Shown here one piece after another: positions 1 through 8,005 of a stretch of 16,476 nt of DNA (positions within the stretch are counted from its first letter, which is position 1; each line of letters opens with the position of its first letter). This DNA comes from an uncultured bacterium. Its GTDB lineage: Bacteria; Bacteroidota; Bacteroidia; Bacteroidales; Muribaculaceae. Made by a program: the position numbers and the translations under genes. A model generated the notes under the pieces. The model had not been told where the DNA came from, searched no databases, and saw only the letters and a list, made by a program, of their open reading frames with translations. Location: contig CAMHGU010000020.1 of the NCBI GenBank assembly GCA_946184715.1, forward strand, positions 1 to 16,476, written 5' to 3'.

Positions 1-56
1 GACTTCGATTGTTAATAATTATTTGCCGATAATGCGTGCGTGTAGAATATTTTTCG

Positions 57-64
57 TAAATTTG
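57..64 (+). promoter_or_regulatory. Candidate -7 element of the dnaN operon promoter
   Basis: TAAATTTG matches the Bacteroidota -7 consensus TAnnTTTG exactly, and the same octamer recurs at the minus-strand promoter near 12740. No clear TTG sits 17-20 bases upstream, so the -33 half is missing or degenerate. If used, transcription would start near base 71 and give a leader of about 100 bases before dnaN. The match is seen in the sequence; its function is inferred. Confidence 0.4.
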
Positions 65-78
65 TAACTTGATAAGAA

Positions 79-136
79 CGGCTTGTGCTCACTTGAAGCG
101 AGGGCTTTAAGCTATGCTGCGGGCAGAGGCAAGCCG
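79..136 (+). other. Possible folded 5' leader of dnaN (three-way junction)
   Basis: Bases 79-85 (CGGCTTG) are perfectly complementary to 130-136 (CAAGCCG). Inside this closing helix, 93-99 pairs with 104-110 (7 bp with one G-U, loop GAGG), and 117-119 can pair with 124-126. Together they could form a three-way junction in the dnaN leader, ending about 35 bases before the ATG. I do not recognise a known riboswitch or ribosomal-protein leader. A GC-rich stretch can fold by chance, so confidence is low. Confidence 0.3.
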
Positions 137-171
137 CGACGTAAATAGTTACAACATTAAAACGCTAAAAT

Positions 172-1296
172 ATGAAATTCAAAGTCAACAGCAAGTTGCT
201 ATCGGCCCGCCTGACAGCCGTCAGCAAGGTGGTCAATTCCAAGAACACCATTACTATTCTCGACAATTTCCTGTTCAGCCTTGAAGGCGATGTCCTTGTG
301 GTTACCGGTAGCGACAATGAGAACACACTCATAGCCCGCATTCCGGTGGAAAGCTCGGAGGGGCAGGGCCGCTTCGCAGTCAACGTAAAGTATATCCTCG
401 ACGCCATTAAGAGCGTGAGCGACCAAGCGCTTGAATTCAACATCGACGACCGCAATTTCGAGATTAATATCCGCTATCAGAACGGTTACTTCAACTTCAT
501 CGGCATCAATGGCGACGAATTTCCGCGCCGCGATGAGCAGCCCGAGGAGCAGGTGCGCCTGTTGCTCAGCTCCAAAGAGCTGGCCGAATCGCTCGACCAC
601 ACTCTCTTCGCCGTGGCTACCGAGGACTTCCGGCCCATTATGATGGGTGTGCTCTGCGACATCAAAGAGGACGCTATAGTGTTCGTAGGGTCCGACACTC
701 ATAAGCTCGTGCGCTTCACCAACAACAACCTCAACGGCGGCGACGCTGCCGGTCACAGCTTCATTCTTCCGGCCAAGCCGTGCTCCATCCTGCTCAGCCT
801 GCTGCCGCGCGAGGACGAAGCTCAGGTGAAGGTGGAAGTTGACGATAAGGGCGCGCGCTTCATCAGCGACGATTTCACGCTGATATGCCGCCTCATCAAT
901 GGCCGCTACCCCAACTACAACTCGGTAATTCCCGAGAACAACCCCTACGAAATCACCGTTGACCGCCTCAGCCTTCTCAATGCCGTGAAGCGCGTGTCGG
1001 TGACTGCCAGTGTGGGTGGCCTCGTGAAGTTCGACCTCCACGAGAACGCTATTCGTCTCAAGTCGCAGGATATCGACCTCTCCACCTCGGCCGAAGAGAC
1101 CGTGAACTGCAGCTACGGCGGCGTAGAGATGCTTATAGGCTTCAACGCCGAGCGCACCATCGAAGTGCTCAACAGCATTGACGACGACAATGTGCTCATC
1201 AAGCTCGGCGACCCCTCGCGCGCCGGTGTCTTCTTCCCGCTTGAGCAGAAAGAGGGCCGTGAGCTGCTCGTGCTTCTTATGCCAATGGTAATCTGA
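172..1296 (+). CDS. dnaN: DNA polymerase III beta subunit (sliding clamp)
   Basis: DnaN is the ring-shaped homodimer that encircles DNA and tethers the replicative polymerase and other clamp-binding repair factors. The 374-residue product has the usual length for three tandem clamp domains. It begins MKFKVNSKLL and ends in LVLLMPMVI, which corresponds to the conserved LLMPM clamp tail, and it holds the typical internal NGRYPNYNSVIP segment. The ATG follows an A-rich tract (about 151-170), as is common in Bacteroidota. dnaA is not adjacent within the visible sequence. It is the first gene of a ten-gene + strand run and is 8 bases from the next. Identification is secure. Confidence 0.97.
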   Translation: MKFKVNSKLLSARLTAVSKVVNSKNTITILDNFLFSLEGDVLVVTGSDNENTLIARIPVESSEGQGRFAVNVKYILDAIKSVSDQALEFNIDDRNFEINIRYQNGYFNFIGINGDEFPRRDEQPEEQVRLLLSSKELAESLDHTLFAVATEDFRPIMMGVLCDIKEDAIVFVGSDTHKLVRFTNNNLNGGDAAGHSFILPAKPCSILLSLLPREDEAQVKVEVDDKGARFISDDFTLICRLINGRYPNYNSVIPENNPYEITVDRLSLLNAVKRVSVTASVGGLVKFDLHENAIRLKSQDIDLSTSAEETVNCSYGGVEMLIGFNAERTIEVLNSIDDDNVLIKLGDPSRAGVFFPLEQKEGRELLVLLMPMVI

Positions 1297-1304
1297 CGCG
1301 CTGT

Positions 1305-2087
1305 ATGAAACTGAATCTCACCCGGCCCCTAATCTTCTTCGATCTCGAGACCACCGGGACCAACTGCGAAACCGATCGCATAGTTCAAATCTCCTTCATC
1401 AAGGTTCACCCCGACGGCACCGAGGACAACCCTCGCACCGGCCTTATCAATCCGGAGTGCCACATCCCCGAGGAGTGCACCGCCATCCACCATATCACCG
1501 ATGAGATGGTGGCCGATAAGCCTACATTCAAGAGCATAGCCAAGGCGCTCGCTCGAGAGTTTACGGGTTGTGACATTGCCGGCTTCAATAGCAATAAGTT
1601 CGATGTGCCGATGCTCATAGCCGAGTTTAACCGAGCCGGTGTGGATTTCGACTACTCCAATGTGCGGTTTATCGACGTGCAAAATATTTACCACAAGCTC
1701 GAGCCGCGCAATCTGCGCGCCGCTTATCGTCAATATTGTGGTGGTAAGGACTTTGATAACGCTCACAGTGCCGATGCCGACACCAAGGCTACGCTTGAAG
1801 TGCTCAAGGCGCAGCTCGACCGCTACCCCGACGTGCTTGAGAACAATGTGGATTTTCTGGCCAAGTTCTCCACCTTTGGGCACAACGTCGACCTCGCAGG
1901 CCGCCTCATCTACGACGACAATAACAACGTGATTGTCAACTTCGGAAAGTATAGGGGCCGCCCGCTCACCGAGATTTTCGCTACCGACACAAGCTACTAC
2001 GATTGGGTGCAGAAAGGTTCGTTCTCCGACGACACCAAGCGCTGGTTTCAGCGCCTCTATGTCGCCTATAGGCAATCAAAGAAATAA
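1305..2087 (+). CDS. DEDDh 3'-5' exonuclease (DnaQ/epsilon-like) with ExoX-like C-terminal domain
   Basis: This is a 260-residue exonuclease of the RNase T/DnaQ superfamily. Exo I is FFDLETTG (D13, E15), Exo II includes D100 in NSNKFD, and Exo III is H154 with D159 (H-x4-D), so all DEDDh metal and general-base residues are present. Residues 208-252 (VNFGKYRGRPL through the YYDW region) match the ExoX-like C-terminal module. It may act in proofreading or in repair. The name epsilon is often applied, but the domain layout is closer to a free-standing exonuclease such as ExoX, so I give no symbol. It sits 8 bases after dnaN and 11 before coaBC, which suggests co-expression with the clamp. Confidence 0.9.
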   Translation: MKLNLTRPLIFFDLETTGTNCETDRIVQISFIKVHPDGTEDNPRTGLINPECHIPEECTAIHHITDEMVADKPTFKSIAKALAREFTGCDIAGFNSNKFDVPMLIAEFNRAGVDFDYSNVRFIDVQNIYHKLEPRNLRAAYRQYCGGKDFDNAHSADADTKATLEVLKAQLDRYPDVLENNVDFLAKFSTFGHNVDLAGRLIYDDNNNVIVNFGKYRGRPLTEIFATDTSYYDWVQKGSFSDDTKRWFQRLYVAYRQSKK

Positions 2088-2098
2088 CACCGTATAGA

Positions 2099-3298
2099 AT
2101 GCTCAAAGGCAAACACATAGTGCTTGGAATCACGGGAGGAATCGCCGCCTATAAGTCGGCAATTCTTCTCCGCCTTTTTGTGAAAAGCGGGGCCGAAGTG
2201 CAGGTGGTGATGACACCCTCGGCGCGTGAGTTTATCACTCCGGTGACCCTCTCGGCGCTGAGCGGCAAGCCGGTGGTGAGTGAGTTCTTCACAGCCAATA
2301 CCGGCCAGTGGAACAGCCACGTGGACCTGGGTCTCTGGGCCGATGCTATGGTGATAGCTCCCGCCACCGCGTGCACAATAGGTAAGATGGCTCATGGCGT
2401 GGCCGACAATATGCTTGTCACCACCTATCTCTCGGCCAAAGCTCCGGTATTTGTGGCGCCGGCGATGGACCTCGATATGATGGCACACCCCTCTACTGTG
2501 GCCAATATCGAGCTGCTCCGAAACTATGGCAACCACATCATCGAGCCTGAGGAGGGCGAGCTTGCCAGCCACTTGGTGGGCAAAGGCCGTATGGCCGAGC
2601 CGGCCACTATCTGCGCGGCGGTTGAGGCGTTTTTCGCAGGACAAGAAGAGCTGAAAGGGCGAAAAGCCCTCGTCACAGCCGGACCTACCCAGGAGATGAT
2701 CGACCCCGTGCGCTACATCAGCAACTACTCCACCGGCAAGATGGGCTACGCCATCGCCGAGGAGCTTGCCTGCCGTGGTGCCGAGGTCACGCTTGTGACC
2801 GGCCCGGTGGCTCTGAAAGCGCGCCATCAGCGCATCACCACAGTGCCTGTGGTATCGGCCTGCGAGATGCTTGAGGCTTGCCAAGCGCACTTTCCCGATG
2901 TCGATATTGCGGTGATGACCGCCGCCGTGGCCGACTACCGCGTGGCATCGCAAGCCACCTCCAAAATCAAGCGCGAAGGACACGATGCGCCTGAGCTTAA
3001 GCTCGTCAAGAACCCCGACATAGCCGCCACCCTCGGTGCCGCCAAGCGCCCGGGCCAGCTGCTCGTGGGCTTCGCCCTCGAAACCGACAATGCCGAGGCC
3101 AATGCCCGCGCCAAGCTGCAGCGCAAAAACCTCGATTTCGTGGTGCTTAACACTCCCAATGGCATCGACTCCGGTTTCGGTACCGACAACAATACGATTA
3201 CAATAATAAAAGCCGATGGCACGTTATCTCACTACGACAATAAGCCTAAGACGCTTGTCGCTCGTGATGTGGTTGACCAAATTGTGACGATGTTATGA
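2099..3298 (+). CDS. coaBC: Bifunctional phosphopantothenoylcysteine decarboxylase / phosphopantothenate-cysteine ligase
   Basis: CoaBC joins cysteine to 4'-phosphopantothenate (CoaB, C-terminal) and decarboxylates the product on FMN (CoaC, N-terminal) to give 4'-phosphopantetheine. The 399-residue length fits the fused enzyme. CoaC spans about residues 1-180, starting with the GITGGIAAYK flavin-binding segment, and has the catalytic His (H74, NSHVDL). CoaB spans about 187-399 and begins VTAGPTQEMIDPVR, with N209 in ISNYSTGKMG and the KIK segment at 289-291. Where E. coli has Asn125 and Cys158 in CoaC, this protein has D124 and S157 at the same one-residue offset as H74. I recall similar changes in other Bacteroidota homologues, but this needs checking. 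It overlaps the next gene by ATGA, implying translational coupling. Confidence 0.96.
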   Translation: MLKGKHIVLGITGGIAAYKSAILLRLFVKSGAEVQVVMTPSAREFITPVTLSALSGKPVVSEFFTANTGQWNSHVDLGLWADAMVIAPATACTIGKMAHGVADNMLVTTYLSAKAPVFVAPAMDLDMMAHPSTVANIELLRNYGNHIIEPEEGELASHLVGKGRMAEPATICAAVEAFFAGQEELKGRKALVTAGPTQEMIDPVRYISNYSTGKMGYAIAEELACRGAEVTLVTGPVALKARHQRITTVPVVSACEMLEACQAHFPDVDIAVMTAAVADYRVASQATSKIKREGHDAPELKLVKNPDIAATLGAAKRPGQLLVGFALETDNAEANARAKLQRKNLDFVVLNTPNGIDSGFGTDNNTITIIKADGTLSHYDNKPKTLVARDVVDQIVTML

Positions 3299-4194
3299 AA
3301 AGATTAATGTGTGCCATAGCGGCTGTTTTAGCCCTCATCTCCATATCGGCTCAAGAGCTTAACTGCAAGGTCGAAATCAACTCCGACAAGGTGGCCAACG
3401 TCAGCAAGGACGTCTTCAACACCCTTCAGGAGGCGATGAACGACTATATGAACAGCACTCGCTGGGGCAATGCCCAGTTTATGGCCAATGAGCGCATCGA
3501 GTGCCGCCTCTTCTTCACCATATCGGAGTATGAGAACGACATTATGAAGGGCGACCTGCAGATTCAGTCGTCGCGCCCCGTGTATAACAGCAGCTACACC
3601 ACCACGCTTATCAACTTCAAGGACACCAAGATAGAGTTTGAATACGTGGAAAACCAGCCGCTCGTATTCTCCGAGACCACAATGGAGAGCAATCTCACCG
3701 CCATCCTCAATTTCTATGCCTACTTCATTCTGGCAATGGACTTCGACAGCTTCCGCCTCAATGGCGGCGACTACTATTGGGATAGGATGAACAACGTGGT
3801 GATGATGGCGCAAAGCACCGGCGAGAAGGGCTGGAAGGCGTTTGAGGATACGAAGAACCGCAGCGCGATTCTCAGTGCCTACACCGAGAGCAACACAAGT
3901 TCGCTGCGTGAACTCACGTATAACTACCATCGTCAGGGCCTCGACCAGATGGCGCTCAGCCCCGACAAGGGTCGGGCTACCATCACGCAGTCGCTCCCTA
4001 TACTTAAAAAGGTGTACGATGTGGCGCCTATGTGTGTGGGGCTTTCGCTATTCAAAGACGCGAAGCTCGACGAGCTGGGCAACATCTACTCCAAAGCCAA
4101 TCAGACAGAGAAAGATAACGTTTACGAAATTCTATATCCGCTTTATCCCACTGAAGGCACTCGACTGCAGAAGATTAAAGAGGAATCGAAATAG
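3295..4194 (+). CDS. porD: DUF4835 family protein, PorD-like
   Basis: This is a 299-residue exported protein of the DUF4835 family, which includes PorD, a periplasmic factor for type IX secretion in Porphyromonas gingivalis. Residues 1-19 form a Sec signal peptide (MKR, a hydrophobic core, then SISA), with predicted cleavage near SA|QELNCK. There is no lipobox. The mature part is soluble and mixed alpha/beta, with the family features RWGNAQF, a polar TTTLINF strand and a NFYAYFILAMDFDSF segment followed by GGDYYWD. It overlaps coaBC by four bases and sits 17 bases before recN. No other type IX component is in the window, so a secretion role cannot be claimed for this organism. Confidence 0.85.
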   Translation: MKRLMCAIAAVLALISISAQELNCKVEINSDKVANVSKDVFNTLQEAMNDYMNSTRWGNAQFMANERIECRLFFTISEYENDIMKGDLQIQSSRPVYNSSYTTTLINFKDTKIEFEYVENQPLVFSETTMESNLTAILNFYAYFILAMDFDSFRLNGGDYYWDRMNNVVMMAQSTGEKGWKAFEDTKNRSAILSAYTESNTSSLRELTYNYHRQGLDQMALSPDKGRATITQSLPILKKVYDVAPMCVGLSLFKDAKLDELGNIYSKANQTEKDNVYEILYPLYPTEGTRLQKIKEESK

Positions 4195-4211
4195 CCAATA
4201 GAAACCAAGCA

Positions 4212-5870
4212 GTGCTAATCCATCTCAGCATAAGCAACTACGCGATAATCCGGGAGCTCAATGTGGACTTCGGAGCGGGCTTCTCCGTGATTACGGGGCA
4301 GACCGGCGCCGGCAAGTCGATAATGCTCGGAGCTATGAATCTGCTGCTGGGTGAGCGTCACGATGCCCGAGTGATAACCGATAGCAGCCGCAAGGCCGTG
4401 GTTGAAGCCCAATTTGACATCTCGCGCTATCATCATTTGGCGGCGTTCTTCGAGACGCACGACATCGACTACGACCCGCAGCTTTGCATACTGCGGCGGG
4501 AGGTATTGCCCAACAATCGAACCCGCGCCTTTATCAACGACAGCCCCGCCACGCTTCAGCAGCTTAAGGAGCTTGCCACCCGCCTTATCGACATTCACTC
4601 GCAGAGCAACAACGCTCTCGTGGCTAAACCGAAGTTTCAACTTTCGGTACTTGACGGGTTGATTACCAATAGATTACTGCTTGAGGATTATACCGATAAA
4701 TTTCGGCAATACGCCGATGCCCTTCAGCGGCAGCGCCGCCTTGAGGAGCAAATCAGCATAGCCCGCCAGGAGGAAGATTACAACCGCTTCCTGCTGAGCC
4801 AGTTCGCCGATGTGGAGTTGAGTGAGGGCATAGAGCAAGAGCTTACCGCCTTGCAGCTCAAGCTCGAGAACGCCACCGATATCAAGAGTGCCCTCAGCTC
4901 CTCCTATGAGCTGCTTGAGGGCGAGGACGCCTCGGTGATAGGCGCGCTGAAGGCTGCCAAGTCGCGCATCGACAGCGTCGCGGCGGTGTTCCGGCCGGCG
5001 CAGAGCTTAAGCGAGCGGCTCGAAAGCACCATCATTGAGCTTCGCGACCTTGCCGACACGCTAAGCGGCGAAGCCGAAGCCGTAGAAGCCGACCCCGCTA
5101 TGCTCGACCACATCAATGAGCAGCTTGCCGGCATCGATAGCTTGAAGCGCAAGCATAATGTGGCTACGGCCGATGAGCTGATTGCTATCCGCCAGGCCCT
5201 TACCGAGAAAGTCTCGGCGGTGGATGGTGCCGACTTCGAGCTGGAGCAGATAAAGAAAGAGGTAAGCGCGCTCGAAGCCGCGGCCGAAGAGGCCGGGAAA
5301 AAACTCACCGCGGCCCGTAGCGAAGCCGCAGCGAAGCTCTCGACGCAGCTTATCGAAGCCGCCGCCACGCTCGCCTTGCCCAATGTGCGCTTCGAGGTGA
5401 GCATTGAGCCGAAACCGCTTTCGCCCGATGGCGCTGACAGTGTGGCATTTCTCGTGGCCTTCAATAAGAACCAGCCGCTTATGGCTGTGGCCGATACCGC
5501 TTCGGGCGGCGAGATGTCGCGACTGATGCTCTGTCTCAAGAGCATCATCGCCGCCACCGTGGATATGCCCACGCTCGTCCTCGATGAAATCGACACCGGT
5601 GTGTCGGGGCAAGTGGCGGCCAAGATGGCCGAGATGATGGTGGGGCTCTCGGAAGAGCGCCAGGTGATAGCAATTACCCACCTGCCGCAAGTGGCGGCCA
5701 AAGCCAAGACCCACTATCGGGTGTACAAGCAAGATTCGGCCGAAACCACCACTACCCACATCGCCAAGCTCTCCCCGGAGCAGCAGGTGGAAGAGATTGC
5801 GGCAATGCTGAGCGGCAGCGACATCGACGAGGCTGCCCTTGCCAACGCCAAATCATTGATTAACAGTTAA
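4212..5870 (+). CDS. recN: DNA repair protein RecN
   Basis: RecN is an SMC-like ATPase that acts early in double-strand-break repair, holding DNA ends or sisters together. The 552-residue protein has Walker A GQTGAGKS at 29-36, a long charged helical region (about 150-390) fitting a coiled coil, the ABC signature SGGEMSR at 431-437 and Walker B TLVLDEIDTG ending at 463. The signature is usually SGGELSR, and the E-to-M step at that position is conservative. The start is a GTG at 4212, giving MLIHLSISNYAII, which matches the usual family N-terminus, and no better ATG is available. It is 6 bases from rlmB. Damage induction cannot be judged, since no LexA-type box is visible and the gene lies inside a housekeeping run. 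Confidence 0.96.
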   Translation: MLIHLSISNYAIIRELNVDFGAGFSVITGQTGAGKSIMLGAMNLLLGERHDARVITDSSRKAVVEAQFDISRYHHLAAFFETHDIDYDPQLCILRREVLPNNRTRAFINDSPATLQQLKELATRLIDIHSQSNNALVAKPKFQLSVLDGLITNRLLLEDYTDKFRQYADALQRQRRLEEQISIARQEEDYNRFLLSQFADVELSEGIEQELTALQLKLENATDIKSALSSSYELLEGEDASVIGALKAAKSRIDSVAAVFRPAQSLSERLESTIIELRDLADTLSGEAEAVEADPAMLDHINEQLAGIDSLKRKHNVATADELIAIRQALTEKVSAVDGADFELEQIKKEVSALEAAAEEAGKKLTAARSEAAAKLSTQLIEAAATLALPNVRFEVSIEPKPLSPDGADSVAFLVAFNKNQPLMAVADTASGGEMSRLMLCLKSIIAATVDMPTLVLDEIDTGVSGQVAAKMAEMMVGLSEERQVIAITHLPQVAAKAKTHYRVYKQDSAETTTTHIAKLSPEQQVEEIAAMLSGSDIDEAALANAKSLINS

Positions 5871-5876
5871 GAGATT

Positions 5877-6632
5877 ATGAACCGAACAGACTATATATTT
5901 GGCTTGCGTCCTATCATCGAAGCGCTTGATGCCGGAAGGACTATCGACAAGCTGATGCTCAAGAAAGACCTCCAGGGCGAAGCCGCCGCGGAACTTCTTG
6001 AGCTTGCCCGCGCCCATAAGGTGCCGGTGCAGAGAGTGCCGGTGGAGAGGCTCAATCGCATCACGATGAAAAATCATCAAGGCGCGATAGCCCTCCTTGC
6101 CGCCATCGACTATTATCCCCTCGACAACCTGGTGCCTGAGCTTTTCGAGCAGGGTGGGGTGCCGCTTATCGTGGCCCTCGACGGCATTACCGACGTGCGC
6201 AACTTCGGCGCCATAGCCCGCACCTGCGAGTGCGCCGGTGTCGATGCCATCATATTGCCGCAGCAGGAGAGCGTAAGCGTCACCGCCGATGCCGTCAAGA
6301 CCTCGGCCGGTGCCCTGATGCATATCCCTGTGTGCCGCGTGCCTAATCTCTACTTGGCAGTGCGACAGCTCAAAGACTCCGGCTGCCGGATAATCTCAAC
6401 TTCCGATAAGGGCGCTACCCGCTACACCGAAATCGACTTTACGCTCCCCACGGTAATAGTGATGGGCGCCGAGGATAAAGGCGTAAGCGACGGCATCACC
6501 CGTATTTGCGACGCCTATGCCTCGATTCCGGAGTTTGGCCATATAAATTCGCTCAATGTCTCGGTCGCTACCGGCATTATGGTATATGAGGCTGTAAGGC
6601 AGCGGCTTAACGAAAATTTCTCAATGCAATAA
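5877..6632 (+). CDS. rlmB: 23S rRNA (guanosine-2'-O-)-methyltransferase RlmB / TrmH-family SpoU enzyme
   Basis: This is a 251-residue SPOUT-class RNA 2'-O-ribose methyltransferase using S-adenosylmethionine. Residues 5-80 form the SpoU substrate-binding domain (DYIFGLRPIIEAL through GAIALLA). The catalytic domain has motif 1 DGITDVRNFGAIART (102-116) with its catalytic-type Arg, motif 2 VIVMGAEDKGVS (193-204) and motif 3 IPEFG through SLNVSVATGI (217-234), which form the trefoil knot. RlmB modifies G2251 of 23S rRNA in E. coli. In Bacteroidota the exact target is not certain from sequence, and a paralogous tRNA or rRNA target is possible. It lies between recN and nusB. Confidence 0.88.
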   Translation: MNRTDYIFGLRPIIEALDAGRTIDKLMLKKDLQGEAAAELLELARAHKVPVQRVPVERLNRITMKNHQGAIALLAAIDYYPLDNLVPELFEQGGVPLIVALDGITDVRNFGAIARTCECAGVDAIILPQQESVSVTADAVKTSAGALMHIPVCRVPNLYLAVRQLKDSGCRIISTSDKGATRYTEIDFTLPTVIVMGAEDKGVSDGITRICDAYASIPEFGHINSLNVSVATGIMVYEAVRQRLNENFSMQ

Positions 6633-6655
6633 CCATCTCTGATACATATAGATAT

Positions 6656-7585
6656 ATGATTAACCGAATTCTAATACGAACAAAGACAGTACAGACACTC
6701 TTCTCTTATCTGTTGACGCAAGAGGACACCTCGCTCAATGCAGCTAAGAAACAGCTCGATGATAGCCTCCAGCATGGCTACGACCTCTATCACGCTTTGC
6801 TCTGTCTGGTAGTGGATATCACTCGCCAGCAGGAGCTGAACCTCGACTACGCGCGCAATAAGTATCTGCCCACCGAGGAGGATTTGAACCCCAATATGCG
6901 CTTCGTAAACAACAAGTTTGCCGAGGCGCTCGCCGCGAGCGAGGAGCTCAACGACTATCGCGAGCAGCACGGCAACGTGTCGTGGCAAGGCGACTTCATC
7001 GTGGAGATACTGCTGAATAAGATTAAGGAGAGCGACTTATATAAGGAGTATATGGACGCGACCTATACCGACTTTAGCGCCGATGCCGAGCTGTGGCGCT
7101 CGCTGCTGCGTCACGTCGTATTTCCCGACCCCGACTTCGCCGATGCCCTCGAAGTGAAGTCGGCCTATTGGCCCACCGATATCGAATCGGTAAGCACCTT
7201 CGTCCTCAAGACCATTCGCCGCTGGGGTCAGGGCGAGCCGCAAGTGCTTCTGCCTAAATACAAAGACGACGAAGATGCCGCCTTCGGGCAGCAGCTCTTC
7301 GACTTTGTAATCAACAACAAGGAGCGCTACAACGAGATTATCGACAGCTGCATTGACAAAGAGACCTGGGACGCGCAGCGCATTCCCTTTATGGACCGCG
7401 TAATACTGATGACCGGCATTGCCGAGATGCTCAATTTCCCCAAAATCCCCACTCAGGTGACCCTCAACGAGTATATCGAATTGGCCAAGAACTACAGCAC
7501 GGCCAATAGCGGCGGCTTCGTCAACGGTGTGCTCCACAACCTCTCGCGCCGATTCAAAGACGAGCGACTTATCAACAAAGACTGA
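6656..7585 (+). CDS. nusB: Transcription antitermination factor NusB (long form)
   Basis: NusB, with S10/NusE, binds boxA RNA and supports antitermination and processing of rRNA operons. The 309-residue product is about twice the E. coli length. A first helix like the NusB N-terminus (RILIRTKTVQTLFSYL) is at about 4-20, and the conserved NusB C-terminal block runs from about 236 to 300, with the motifs FMDRVILMTGIAEML, IPTQVTLNEYIELAK and GGFVNGVLHNL. The roughly 150-180 residues between look like a lineage-specific insertion, rich in acidic residues and helices (DPDFADALE, YKDDEDAAF). I recall a long form as usual in Bacteroidota. It starts 23 bases after rlmB and ends 32 bases before yajC. 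Confidence 0.93.
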   Translation: MINRILIRTKTVQTLFSYLLTQEDTSLNAAKKQLDDSLQHGYDLYHALLCLVVDITRQQELNLDYARNKYLPTEEDLNPNMRFVNNKFAEALAASEELNDYREQHGNVSWQGDFIVEILLNKIKESDLYKEYMDATYTDFSADAELWRSLLRHVVFPDPDFADALEVKSAYWPTDIESVSTFVLKTIRRWGQGEPQVLLPKYKDDEDAAFGQQLFDFVINNKERYNEIIDSCIDKETWDAQRIPFMDRVILMTGIAEMLNFPKIPTQVTLNEYIELAKNYSTANSGGFVNGVLHNLSRRFKDERLINKD

Positions 7586-7617
7586 AACATTTAACCAACC
7601 TATTTATATTACTGACA

Positions 7618-7971
7618 ATGACAATCGCAACAATTTTAGCTCAAGCCGCAGCAGGCGGCGCTGAAGGAACCGGTGACAGCGGCATATGGTCGCTCCTGAT
7701 GATGGTGGCTCTTATCGCTATTTTCTATTTCTTTATGATTCGCCCGCAATCGAAGAAGCAGAAAGAGATACGCAAATTTCGCGAATCGCTCGAGAAGGGC
7801 AGCAAGGTGGTAACCGCCGGCGGTATCCACGGCATCATTCGTGAAGTGAAGGAGACCACTTTCGTACTCGAAATCGCCTCCAACATCAAGATTACTATCG
7901 ACAAAGGCTCCGTGTATCCCTCAGCCGACGATAGCAAGCAAGATGTAGCCAATGCCAACGTGCAGAAATAA
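7618..7971 (+). CDS. yajC: Preprotein translocase accessory subunit YajC
   Basis: YajC is a small inner-membrane protein that associates with SecDF-YidC and the SecYEG translocon. The 117-residue protein has a short periplasmic N-terminus rich in Ala and Gly, one transmembrane helix at about 22-41 (IWSLLMMVALIAIFYFF) and then the family hallmark MIRPQSKKQKE (40-50). A small cytoplasmic beta domain follows, with the typical GSKVVTAGGIHGII and a strand ending ITIDKGSVYP. The length is typical. secDF is not adjacent here. Gene order nusB-yajC-YbbR-coaE matches what I recall of other Bacteroidales genomes. Confidence 0.95.
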   Translation: MTIATILAQAAAGGAEGTGDSGIWSLLMMVALIAIFYFFMIRPQSKKQKEIRKFRESLEKGSKVVTAGGIHGIIREVKETTFVLEIASNIKITIDKGSVYPSADDSKQDVANANVQK

Positions 7972-8005
7972 GTCGCGTAGCATTTTTTCAATCCATTGAT
8001 ACTGA

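Noticed and set aside
199..1041. 280-codon minus-strand frame opposite dnaN
   Set aside because: It is antisense to a certain gene, is rich in His, Val and Ala as expected from the complementary frame of GC-rich codons, and has no recognisable domain.
2066..2983. 305-codon minus-strand frame opposite coaBC
   Set aside because: It is a shadow of coaBC with a His- and Gly-rich composition and no family match.
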